This document shows positions 14,779-26,700 of a stretch of 27,253 nucleotides of DNA, in pieces; the first letter of the stretch is position 1, and each line of letters opens with the position of its first letter. The position numbers were made by a program, and so were the translations under genes. The stretch is from an uncultured Bacteroidales bacterium (lineage in GTDB: Bacteria; Bacteroidota; Bacteroidia; Bacteroidales; Paludibacteraceae): NCBI GenBank assembly GCA_937901025.1, contig CALCGR010000004.1, positions 1 to 27,253 on the forward strand, given 5' to 3'. The notes under the pieces were generated by a model. That model searched no databases, was not told the origin of the DNA, and was given only the letters and a program-made list of their open reading frames with translations.

Positions 14779-17700
14779 TTAATGTTTTACAAAGAACTTC
14801 AGCACGCTATCCTCTACGCGAATGGTATATACACCTTCGGGTATATCCTGAGTAGAGATGGTGGTGTTGTGGTTAAACGTTACTTGCTCTAACAACTCGC
14901 CCGCAGCGGTGTAGATAGACGCGGTACTATTCGCCGCAGCGTCGGAGATATAGATTACTTGCTTATTATACCATAGTTTGGCTTTATCACCGAGACCTGT
15001 CCAACCGGTCGGAACGACAGGTGTCTTCTCGCTCTTGAAGATACGGAAGCGGTACGGATCCTCGCTATTCGGGGTAGCAGCAAACTCATACGAAGCACTA
15101 TCTCTCAAAGCGAAGCGGTCGCCCGTCTGCATATCCATCAGTTCGAGGTCGTCGCCAATGACGGAGGTGATAAACAGTTTGTAGTTCACATCCTCACCTG
15201 CGTTGAAGCCGATGAACATACTATCCGCATTATTAGTCGCGGCAATGGACATCAGGCCGGAGTTCTCCTCGTTGGTGTAGAGGCTCAGTACGCCTTCCAC
15301 ATCAGCGAACATCTTCGGTGCATCGCAACCGTTATCGTAATGGCGGGTATAATCCTGATGCTCCATCACGTAGATCACGTCCAGACCACTATGCTCGCCG
15401 AAGGCCACCATACGCACGCGGCGGTCCAAGGTGAAGAGGTTGACGCTGTCAACCGCAGCGGTATCTATAGCTGTCGTATCCGCTTTCGGTGCTCGAGCCG
15501 GCGTATTCATGTGCGAATATTGAGGATTCTTCGGCTTTGCGTTCCATACATGCTTCTCGTAATTGAGTTTAATCTGTGCTCCACCTTCGTTGGCTACCAC
15601 ATAGATACCTTGCATCGGCGCAATCATCGTTTGGTCAAAGGACTCATCGATGCCCTTCGCCGATATTGCCGGGATAGCGATGTATTGACCCGGTACGGCG
15701 GCATTGAGCGTTCCGCTGGAGCCATTGAGCATTATATTCTCCTTATACTTATTCCATTGGTTCCAAGAACCGGAGGTGTAGATATAGAACGTCTTGTCCA
15801 AATCGCCCTCAAAATCGTCTTCGGTGAAGCGTTTAACATCAATCGGGGAAGCATAACTGTTCGCAAACAGGTTATTACCATACATACCCTCCTGTGTTTC
15901 GGTTCTGGAAAGCGTAATGGTTTGGTTGTTATTGAGAAGCTTACCGCTAAACTCATAGATGGGTTGACCATACTGAGTGATTGCATAGCCTTCCCAAGCC
16001 TTCAGCGGAGCAGAACCGTTTCTATCACTAATTGCCTTATAGTCTATCCAACCATTTTGCTCGTCCCAACGATAGAGCCAAGTGATATAATCCACATTGA
16101 AGTCTAAGTTCTCCACCGGGATACCGATATATTGCCAAGTAGCATCTTTATTCGCACCCGTATTCAAAGTAGAGCGCGTCGCCAATTGAACAATTGCGTT
16201 CGGCATATTATCATAAGCAGGAAGCGAAATTTCCGGTGCCCTACGGAAATAGGCTTGTCCGGCATCTTCCTTATCAATAGAGGCCTGTAAGATAACCTTC
16301 ACACTCTTTGCTAAACCTCCTTCCCAAACAGTAAGCCCTGCCTGAGGTGTGATTGTAATTGCCTCCGATCCTGTAATTCTAAATACCTCCTCATGAGTAG
16401 TAATGGTTACCGGTTGTATTATATCCACTATATTATGTGCTTCCGGTAATCGTCCATGGTCATAACTATCGCCATACATCCAGTTTGTTGAAGTTGTCCA
16501 TAATCCATCGCCATCCATATTTTGACCATTCGTAAATGTAAATGCCGCCAAAGGATGCACATCTGCATGAACAGGAATACGGAGTTCATCACCAGCCACA
16601 GTATAGAAACGAATCGTATCACGGAAATGAGATGCCGTTTTCCATGTGCCGGATAGTATATATTTATATGTTCCAAAATCTCCGCAATCATTGTCGGCAA
16701 CACCTTCCGATAGGGAAATGGAGAAACCGGATGTCTCGCTATGAAGCATTTGAGACTGTATAGACGGTACATCCGAATAATTTATAACAATGGTATCTTC
16801 CCAATAGTGTTGTAAATATGGAGTTGCTTCTACCTTTGTTGTCGGACTGAAAATATACGAGTTCTGTGTAACCGATATATTCTGTATGTAAATTTCCTTA
16901 TCCGACAGACCTCCCAAAGGACACTCAAATGTCAAGTAACGAGCATTCGGATATTGAGAACAATCATATTCGAAATCGGTCCACGATGTCGGAATATCTT
17001 TGTACAAGTAATCTGCTAACTGATTTACATGTTCTGTACTCTTTTCTTCAGAGACAGATATCCACAAGTGACGGTCGTTGCTTGATCCAAGAATCAAACC
17101 ACGACGCATGCGGAGTGTCACCTTACCTCCCGGAGCGTAATAGGGTAATATAAATGTCTCGTGCGAAGGATTCAGCGTGATTGATTCCGTGAACAAAATA
17201 TTGGTGTTACATTTTTCTCCTGTCTGACGAACGCGCAACGATTTGCTCTCTTCGATATCATCATAAATATCCTTATGTTCTGTCGGAACAGTAACATGCG
17301 CAGTGATTGTTCCCTTACCATAGCCAATAATGGAGAGGGTCGTCCCTGTAATCGTTGCCGGATTACCTTCTGTGGCGACAAAACTAAACGTAATCGGATA
17401 ATTCTTAACTTCTTCCGAAGAAGGATCTATGACGCTTGCAACTAATTCTATCTTTGTATTAATATACGACTCATCAAAGTTCAAGAAGACTTGCTCCCAC
17501 ACAAGTTGCAAATGACGCTTTGAAACCGTAAATTCCCTCGTACTTTCTACCGGGTCAAACTTAGCGTTACCACTTGTGCGAGCCGTTAAGTTAGCCTTAC
17601 CCGAATTAACCGTATGAATAATACCATCATCACCTATCATAATTACACTCGTGTTATCCGATGTATAGGTAACCTTCATGTTCGGATCATTCGGGTCGTT

Positions 17701-20700
17701 CTTTGATTGGGCTATTCCGTGAGGGATATAAGCGTTTGCTTCAAACGAAGGAATTGGCTCTCCTCCATTCCAAACTATCTCATCCTGCATCTTTTGGTAA
17801 TGTATATCAGCCGAACCTATTTTTGAAGCATAGATATCCGTCTCTGTGCTTGTCGCGGTGATGGTTACATTGCCGGCACTCTTTACGTGGAGTACCCATT
17901 GACCCGCGTGATTCTTCACAATGGTAGCAATATCCTCATTCTCCGAAGCATAGGTCAACTCTATGTCGTTCAATACCTCTCCGGTAGGAGATGTCACTAC
18001 GAAGCAAAGCGGAATAGAGTCTTGGTCCGTTTGATATTCTGTTTCGCAGGTCCACGTAATTGTAGGTATCAGTTTATTTACCGTTACATGAACATCCACA
18101 TCTTTCTCTTGATATTGACACGGAGCAGCCGGTGTGAAGTGGGCGGTATAATCGCCTCCCGGATACGGCGGAACAACCGTTCCGTCAGTCCATACTAATG
18201 AACCTTCGGTACCCTCATACGAGAGTTGAGATTCGCTCAAGGGATGCAAAACATCAATCGGCGTTGCTGCAACATTGTTCAGTGTCGGTTCTACCAAAAC
18301 TATCGTAGCCTCTTTTGACATAGGATCTGTAGCAAAATAGAGATCATTCGGCACTAATGTAACTCGGATGTTTACTTTTCCGGCGCAATTCGGGGTAAGG
18401 GTATGCCCGATAACCGTTGCGTCACCCGTGGATTCCTCAATCTTATCTACATAATAAACGATTTCTTCTTGCAACCCCTTATCCACGGTAGCGGTTAGAG
18501 CAAACGAGCCAACCGCAGGAATAGCACTCAAATCTTGTGTCCAAGTGATGGTTCGATGGTCTTTCACAACAATGTCGTGAGTAGATTCGTTGTGCAAATA
18601 GAAATTATTGCCCGGCGTGCTTGCCGTCAACACAATCGTACCCGGAACGATAGCCTTCAACGAGGCATCAACAATGGACTCATCACTGGATGAATAGGTG
18701 ATAGTTAAGCCACTCACTGACGACGCGAGGTCACCGGGCAAGGTTTCTCCTACCGCATAAACCGGTATATCTCCCTTCCACGTGATAACGTCTGTCAATG
18801 CGGTGAAGGTGACTACTTGCGTTCCTTCCGCAGCTGTATATTTCTCTCCCTTAGCCGCCATTTGGGCTTTCACGGTTGCTGCGCCATAGTGCAAGCATTC
18901 TATCAAATTGTTGGCATTAATCTTCGCATTTGTGCCGCCTTCCGTGATAGAGTATGTCCATTCTACGCCGTCAATAACTGCACCGCTAATCGGATCGGTT
19001 GCGATAAAGGACGGAGTAATCGTTACACCGCTACCGGCATTCACCGTGGTAGGAACAGATGTGTTCCAAGCAATCGTCGGCGTTATCTTACTCGTCTTGA
19101 ACGAGAACGACTTTTCTGCTGCGCGATAAGTGACGGTCGCTGTTTGTTTCAAAGTAACGGTCACCGCATCATATGCTTTGGTAGCCTTTAAAGTAATCAC
19201 GTCACCACTACGCGTGAGTTGCATAGCGTCCGCAGGCGTTACGGTGTACGTGAAGTTCTCGTCATCGGCTGGACTTACATTGAGCATCGAGATGGTTTCT
19301 GTCTGGTCAATATACATCAAGTACGGCTGGTCTCCAACCGTCCAAGACGGAGTGAAGACAGGATCGGTGGTCGCCTTAACGGTAAAGAGTTTGGGTGTAC
19401 CATCTGCCGCAGCGTAGTTACTGTTTCCTTCCGTATGCGGGGTAACCTCAACCGTTCCCTCCTTATCGGCACGAAGAGTTCTTCCGTTATTTTCTATGGT
19501 GATAACATCCGAACCTTCCGGAACCGTAAATGTCACAGCCAATCCGCTCGGCGTAGTGGTCACACTATCCGGATAGGTTGTCACGGTTTGTCCTACATAT
19601 AAGACACCTGTTATATTTTCCTTCCATGTCAACAAAGAAGCGGCTTTGTTTACGGTCAAGGAAACTTCGGTGGTAGTCGGTTTGAACTTGCACTCCGATT
19701 CGCTCGCAGGCGTGTACGAAACAATATAATTATAGGTTCCTGCATCCGGCATTTTGGAAGCGTCCTCCGATTTCCAGCTAAGTGTACCGGCAGGATCGTT
19801 GGCACCTAATTGTAAGGTAGAAGAACCCACAGTGGCACCATAAGTAATAGCCGAAGCGGTAACATTCAGTTCGGGTTCTACCACGATAGCGGTCAGGGTT
19901 TGATAGGTTGTATCCTGAGAATAGTTGGGGTTAGGAATGGTAGTAGCCATAACCTTTACTGTTCCGTGGCACGAGAAGGATATCCGGTCTCCATCAATAG
20001 TCGCAATACCTTGCTCACCTTCAACAATTTCGTATTTAACCTCACTGGTAATACCCGAAGCTTCGGCAGTCATAATAAACGGTTTGTCTGCCGGTATTTG
20101 GTTCAATCCTTCCTGATTCCAAGTGATAGAACGAGGAATTGAATTAACTTGAATAGATACGGATTGTGGAGTAGCATCATTATAGGTCAGTTTATCCGTA
20201 GGAGTAAAGCTCAAATAGCCGAACTTGGCATCCATCAATTTGGGCTCATCGCCATCCACCCAAGCCACTACACCCGGAATCTCAACACCATTAACTTCTG
20301 CCCAACATTGGTCGGGGACAAGGGCAGTGTTTACACCACTATTCAGCGTCTCCTCCGCCGTCATAACCAGCGTTCCGGTAGGATAACCCATAATAACCGG
20401 AGTAGCTTTATTGATAGCGATGGTTACCTGAATAGTATTATTGGTTTGGAAACACAGATCGGCAGGCGTGAAGACATAGTCTCGTTGAATGGTAGCGGTT
20501 GTTTCTGAGATAGGTTCCTCCGGAGTAGCCCAATCCCACGTTCCTTCTATCGGCTCTTCTTTAGAAGGAGTATATTCAGTCGGAACCGTCGTAGCGGACA
20601 TTGTACCGGTAAGAATGGTTTGACTTAGTGTCTGACCATTCGTAACCGTTCCGCTGAGGCTACTTGTTAATTTTATCTGGTGGCGCAAGACTGTAATATC

Positions 20701-23700
20701 AATACTCTGGGTTGCACCCTCATACTCATCGGTAGCCTCTTGTTTGAAGGTTATCTTTACGGTACCATCATCATGAGCCGCTATCGAATTGGCCTCCGTG
20801 TTATAGGATATAATGTCTGTGGATGTCGGATCGGTGATAACCTGCAAAGCGGCACCACTATTTTTTCCGCTGATGATGTTATCCCATGTGTCGCAGACAT
20901 ATAGTGTCTTAGCCGTTGAGGCAACCGCCAAGGTGTTCGGGATTCGTGTGACAACGAAGTTATACGTCTTATCTAATCCCGTGTAGCGGACGGTTGCATT
21001 TTGCTTCAGTTGTACGGAAGCATTATCGCAAGCTTTCTTGGCAGTGAACGTGATGGTATTCGCACTACGCGTAACCTCAAATACACCTGCGGGAGTAACG
21101 GTATAAGCGAAGTCTGTACCCCAATCATTCTCGACATTGGTAACTTCCACATTAACCGAGTGCTCCACTTGGATGGAGTAGGTTTGGGAAGCATCCCAAG
21201 AAGGAGTAAAGGTAGTTGTCTTTTTACTTACCGCAACGATGAACGATTTGGTTGCGGCGGTAAACTGAGTAGTTTCTTTCTGCGTAAAGGTAATTGTAGC
21301 CTTTCCTTCCTTGAGACAGGTAATCTGGTTGTTTGCCGGATCATAGGAAACCACATCGTTATTGATCGTATAGTAGAAATCGTCTGTCGAACTTGAAGAC
21401 GGCGTTCCGCTCACATTGACAAATGTGTAATCGGCGGTAAACACATCCTCTACCAGTTTGCCGGTCACATCACTACCGGAGATGGTGGGCGTAAGTTTAT
21501 TAACGGTCACCTTGAAGTTTTGCGAAGCGGGGTTGTAGTAGTTCGTTTGTGGCGAAGTCGCCGTTAAGTTATATTCACCCGCAGCGGTTGCATAGAACAT
21601 CTTTTCGATTGTCTGGTCACCATTCTTAAAGGTGAACTCGCTCTTGTTCATCGGGTTCTTCTCAGGCAGCGTAGCAATCAAAGATGTCAAGTCTATGGTC
21701 GTCGGATGCGATTCATCCATCGTCACATCGATGGTACCATCGCTCATGGTGAAGGTCGGGTCGATGCGGGTCACCGTTACTTTACAAGAGGCGGTCGTAA
21801 TCGTATTGTACATATCGGTATTCGCCGGAGTGAAGGTTACACCATACGAATATTCGCCGGCACCACTCTCTATGATTTTTTCACCATCATTCCAAGTAAA
21901 GGTACCTTCTACCGGAGTATTGGCTACTCCATGGAAAGTGGTGGTCGCCGAGCAAGAGGTTTGTAGCAGTTCGTTAGTCCGAGTACTCAAATAGTCCAAC
22001 GTTAGAGCGGGAATAGTAAGGGTCGGTGTAACCTTATTGACAGTTATGCCCGTGAGTTCCAAATCAGCAGATGCATACACATCATCCCCAGCTTGAGATA
22101 TCGTCATTGTCACATTTTCTCCGCTCTTCTCAAAAGTAAGCGTGTTACCGGTACGAGATATGATACCTTCAGGATTAGATTTGTATGTAAAGTCTTCTAT
22201 ACCTAATTCCCTATCCGGAACCGTTCCTACAGTAAATCCGGTAAGTATATCCGTGGTCTTGAATGTTTTTCCTTTCAAAGAAGTTTCAAGAGAAGAAACA
22301 ATCTTTTGCATCGTCTTGGTGACATTAGCGGTTAAGGTAACCTCTTTTAACAACTCTCCTTGACCATTTGTTATCTTCAACTTATTAGTTTCGGTTGTCT
22401 CCTCTGCCGGAGCCTTATACTTAATGGTAATCGGCATTGTACCGACCTTACCACAATCATTCATCTCATGTTCAATTGAGAAACCGGTATTAGCCGTCTT
22501 TTCCAACGAAGCCAAAATACGAGTGTTCGTGTAACCCACAGTTACCGTTTGTGGGGTAGCCGATGTATTAGGGGTGGTCGAGAAGGTTAATTTAGACGGC
22601 ACATTGGATAAATCCGTTTCGTATGCCATATTGTATTCAACATTACTTAATGTAAAACCAACATTAGCTCCTGTTGAGAAACGAATCATTGTGGCATTTT
22701 TATCAACACCATTGGCAGATGTTAACGTCACTGTATGCGTATCAAAATTAGGAATCAATCCTGTTTCAACACTCCAAATCTGCTTCCATTGTCCATCTAC
22801 AAATTCATTTACATAATAAGTGGCATTAGAAGTTCCTACTATTGTTTGATATGTAAATGATATTTGCGTTGGGCGAACAACATTGAATATCCCTGGATTG
22901 GCGTTATTAACCGTTTGAGTTCCACTAAGAGTCTGTCGTTCCGGACAAGGTTCATCCGGGTCATAAACAGTCACACTTTTCGTTACAGGAATAGCAGCAG
23001 CATAAGTTTCATTACCTGTTTGCTTGGCTGTAATCGTTGCGGTTCCTTCTCCTATAACCGATAGATACCATTTGCCATTGGATTGAGAAACAGCGGCTAC
23101 CGAACTATTCGAGGACTCATACGTACAACTCAATCCGGGAGCATCCGTAGTAGCTGTCAATTCGATGGCATCCGTTTGCGTAGTCGCCAAGAGGTTAATG
23201 TTCGTTTGCGCCCACGTAATCGTTTGTACGGATTTATTTGTCACCTCAACATTGAAAGTCGCTTCTGCATCTTTGTAGTAAATGCCATTACCCTTAACAG
23301 AAGCTTTAATTTGACCGTCACCCGCAGAGTAGGTCTTCAAATAGTCTCCTTCAAAGTTTAAGATTGTTGGAGTTAACGAGGTTAATGTCATCTCCAAACC
23401 GGGAACCGTCGATGCCACAGCATCTTTATGGATAGACACGTTGCGGCTTTGAATTGCACTCATCAACCAGTTGATATCCGGAGCAATAGGTTCGGTCTTG
23501 GCTGTTAAAGTTATTTGTTTGTGATCTATTGGGTCAACAATATCAATCTTTATATCTGATAAAGTTTCAACAGCATCCGAAGCATATGTAACCGTAATGG
23601 TTTTTTTAGCACTCAAGTTTGAACTTGCTACAGTAATCTCAGATGGTGATACCGTTACTTTTGGATTGGTGCTACTAATCTGTATCTTTTCGCCATCGCA

Positions 23701-26700
23701 ACGGCTCCAACTAACATCAAAGGTAGCGGTCTTAGTCGACTCCGTCACCAACTTTTCAATAGTCAATTCCGTTTTATCAACCGTTAAATGAGTATTGCGA
23801 GTAATGCTAATATTTCGAACATGGCAATCATCTTTTCCTTGGCTATGTCTAAATTCTACCGCTGTCGCATTTTTATCTAATGTGATAGAACCCTGACTAG
23901 CATAAGAAGTCCCTAAACTATGGCATTCTTTGAGTGATTTTTCAGAACCATCTGCAAAACTCTCAATAACAGTTAATCCACCATTATCTTGCCCCAGGGG
24001 ATTCCAGTTTCTATCACGCGATGCTTCAAAAGTAAGAGTTCCAGCAGAATTAGCTCCACCAAAATTAATCATAACAGAGTTCGAAGTTGTTACATCTCCA
24101 CTTGTGGTCTCTAATGAGATATTACATGTTCCCGCCTGTCCTTTTGCTACCGAAACATTGAAGGAAGTTGATGCTCCTTCATATTTATAGGTTTCGTCTT
24201 GAGAAACTTCAAAAGTAGCCGATCCTTCCGTGTACATAGCAATCACATAACCGGTATTGCGTGTAGCCTCTTCATAACGGGCAACACCCAACGCGCCCGA
24301 AGATTGACTCACATAGAAATTATTCTCCGTATTAGAGCTGGTAAATGTGATATCTTTTCTATCTCCACTTGTCAATCCCGTAAAGCTGGAAGGAGAAACG
24401 GTAATCGTGTTTGCAATACGTTGTATTGTCAATGTTACCGTAGCATCCAAGACTTGTGTGTGAGAAACAGACTCATCTTGGTTTAGTGTTAAGACAGCCG
24501 TACCGGCTTGACCAAACGACAAAACAGAACCTTCTAACGTGGTCTCTTTCTTAACTCCATCGTGCGATTTGCCGTCCGGAGTAAACGTGATGGAGTAACG
24601 GCGCGAATTCGTATTTTGACTTTGCCAAACATTGTCTAAGTTAATAGACGCTGCCTCCACATTATAGGTGGTTGCACCTGTCCAAGTAACATTCGCCTCA
24701 CTCAGCGTCACATTGGCTTTAAGGGTGATGGTCAGCTTATTGGTTGTGATGGGGACTTGCGCGTTCTTATAAGTTATATCAAAGGTCTTCTCAATAGCAC
24801 CCACAGCCGTTTCTGATTGAGGATTAAAAGTTACCTCAATTGTTGAATTTTCCTTTTTTACAATCGACCAAGGAGCGGACAATTCCGCAAAATTCCACTC
24901 AACAACGTTCGTTCCCGAGATAGCAATTGTCTTCTTGGTTGCGCCCGATCCGCGAACAACCGTACCAAAGTCTAATGTACTTGGATTGGCAGTCAAACTC
25001 GGGGTCAAGGTTACATTCGCAGACACGTTAGCCGTACGCGAACTGGCGGTACTTGCCTTTGATGTCAATGTTACCGTTCCGGCATTGGTTTTCGGAGTGG
25101 TTTGGGTAGCCGTAAACTTAGCCACCACGCTGATAGTGGTGCCGGAGATAGATTGGGAAACAAAACTCCAACCACTACCACCAACCGAAGGTGTGTAGTC
25201 GTCTAATGTTCCGCCGGAAACAGTGAAGTTGACGGTAACCGTCTGTTCCCCGGGTTCGGTAAAGGTCAAGGCTGCCGGCGTAGTATTATTATCCACCACC
25301 AAAGCCGTCCAGTGAGCATAACGGTCAACGTTTCCTGCAATATTAAAGGTAGTCGTTGCCGTTATCTCTGTACCTCCGGTAGCATCGGTCCACCATCCGC
25401 CAAAAACGTATCCGTTACGAACCGGCGTAGGAAGGGTTCCGTAAGCAGCATCGAACGTAACCGTCTTGGAAATAGGATCAACGGTTCCTCCTTCTCCCGG
25501 ATGGAAAGTAACCGTATAGGTTTTCGGCGTCCAATGGGCATATAGCGTGGTAATACCCGCCTCTACAAGCGAGGTCGATTCCACTTTCGTACCTCCTGAG
25601 GCGGCAGTAAACCAACCGTCAAAACTATATCCCGGTTTATCAAACGTAGTGGGTCCGGGTTGTGGAAGTGTGCCATAAGGTTGTCCCACCTTACCTTGGA
25701 TTGGACTTGGGTTTGAACCGGTCGATTGATTGGCAACGAAACTAATATCTTGACCTTTGGCTTCCCATAGGGCAGTATAAGTCAAGTTATAGGCAGGCAT
25801 CTGTGAAGTCACCTCCGGATCCCAACCCACAAAGTCGTAACCATCTCGCTTAACATTTGCATCCAATGGTTTGTAACTTGAGAGGAGAGAACTATATTTT
25901 ACAGTTTGCACTTCCTGCGCGTTACCATTGACCGTTCCGTCATTTCCGTCCCAAGTCAGTATGTAAGAATTAACCGTATAATAATACTTCACCACTCGTG
26001 AGCCATCACCGTCAATATTCACGGTTTGTTTGGTTGGAGGAGTATGACCAGTATAATCACTACAATAGTCGGGGGTTACCTGTGTATCCGTTGTGCCGTA
26101 AAGCACTTGTGTCTGGTTAGGTTCTGCATGGTAATTCCCATTTATATCTTGGAAGTAGTGCTCAACTTTATAGGGGGTATTGGTGTGAGCTGTCCATTGG
26201 GCGGTAATTGTCACATTCTCATCGAGCATATTCGTAATGGTTTTATCCCAACCATTAAAAGTATAGCCGGCACGAGACATAGTATTATTAGCAGGATAAG
26301 TAATAGCCGTCTTGTAATCATACGTTCCTGCTTTGGTATATGTGGTCGATGATGTACTACCACCTGCAAAATCCCAAGTTAGAGTGTGTCGGTTCGGTGC
26401 AAAGCTTGCCGTTACAGAACCTGTACCCGTCGCTGTAACGGTTGTGGTAGCTGTTGTTGTACTTGCAACAGATGCGCCATCGGTTGTTGTCCAATTAACA
26501 AAATGATAGCCATGATCTGCTGTAGCGGTAATGGATGTTCCATTAAACCATTTGACTGTTTGACTACCAGAAGGAGAGACAGAACCATTTGCCCCAGCGC
26601 TAATGGTAACCGTAAAACTTTTCTCCGTCCATTGGGCAGTATACTCTAAATCATTATCTGGAACCGTTGTGGCAGGAGTTTTGTCCCATCCATTAAAGGT

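Noticed and set aside
15340..16107. A 255-codon open frame on the plus strand
   Set aside because: It lies fully inside the giant gene on the opposite strand, shows no family motif and has the biased composition of an antisense shadow.
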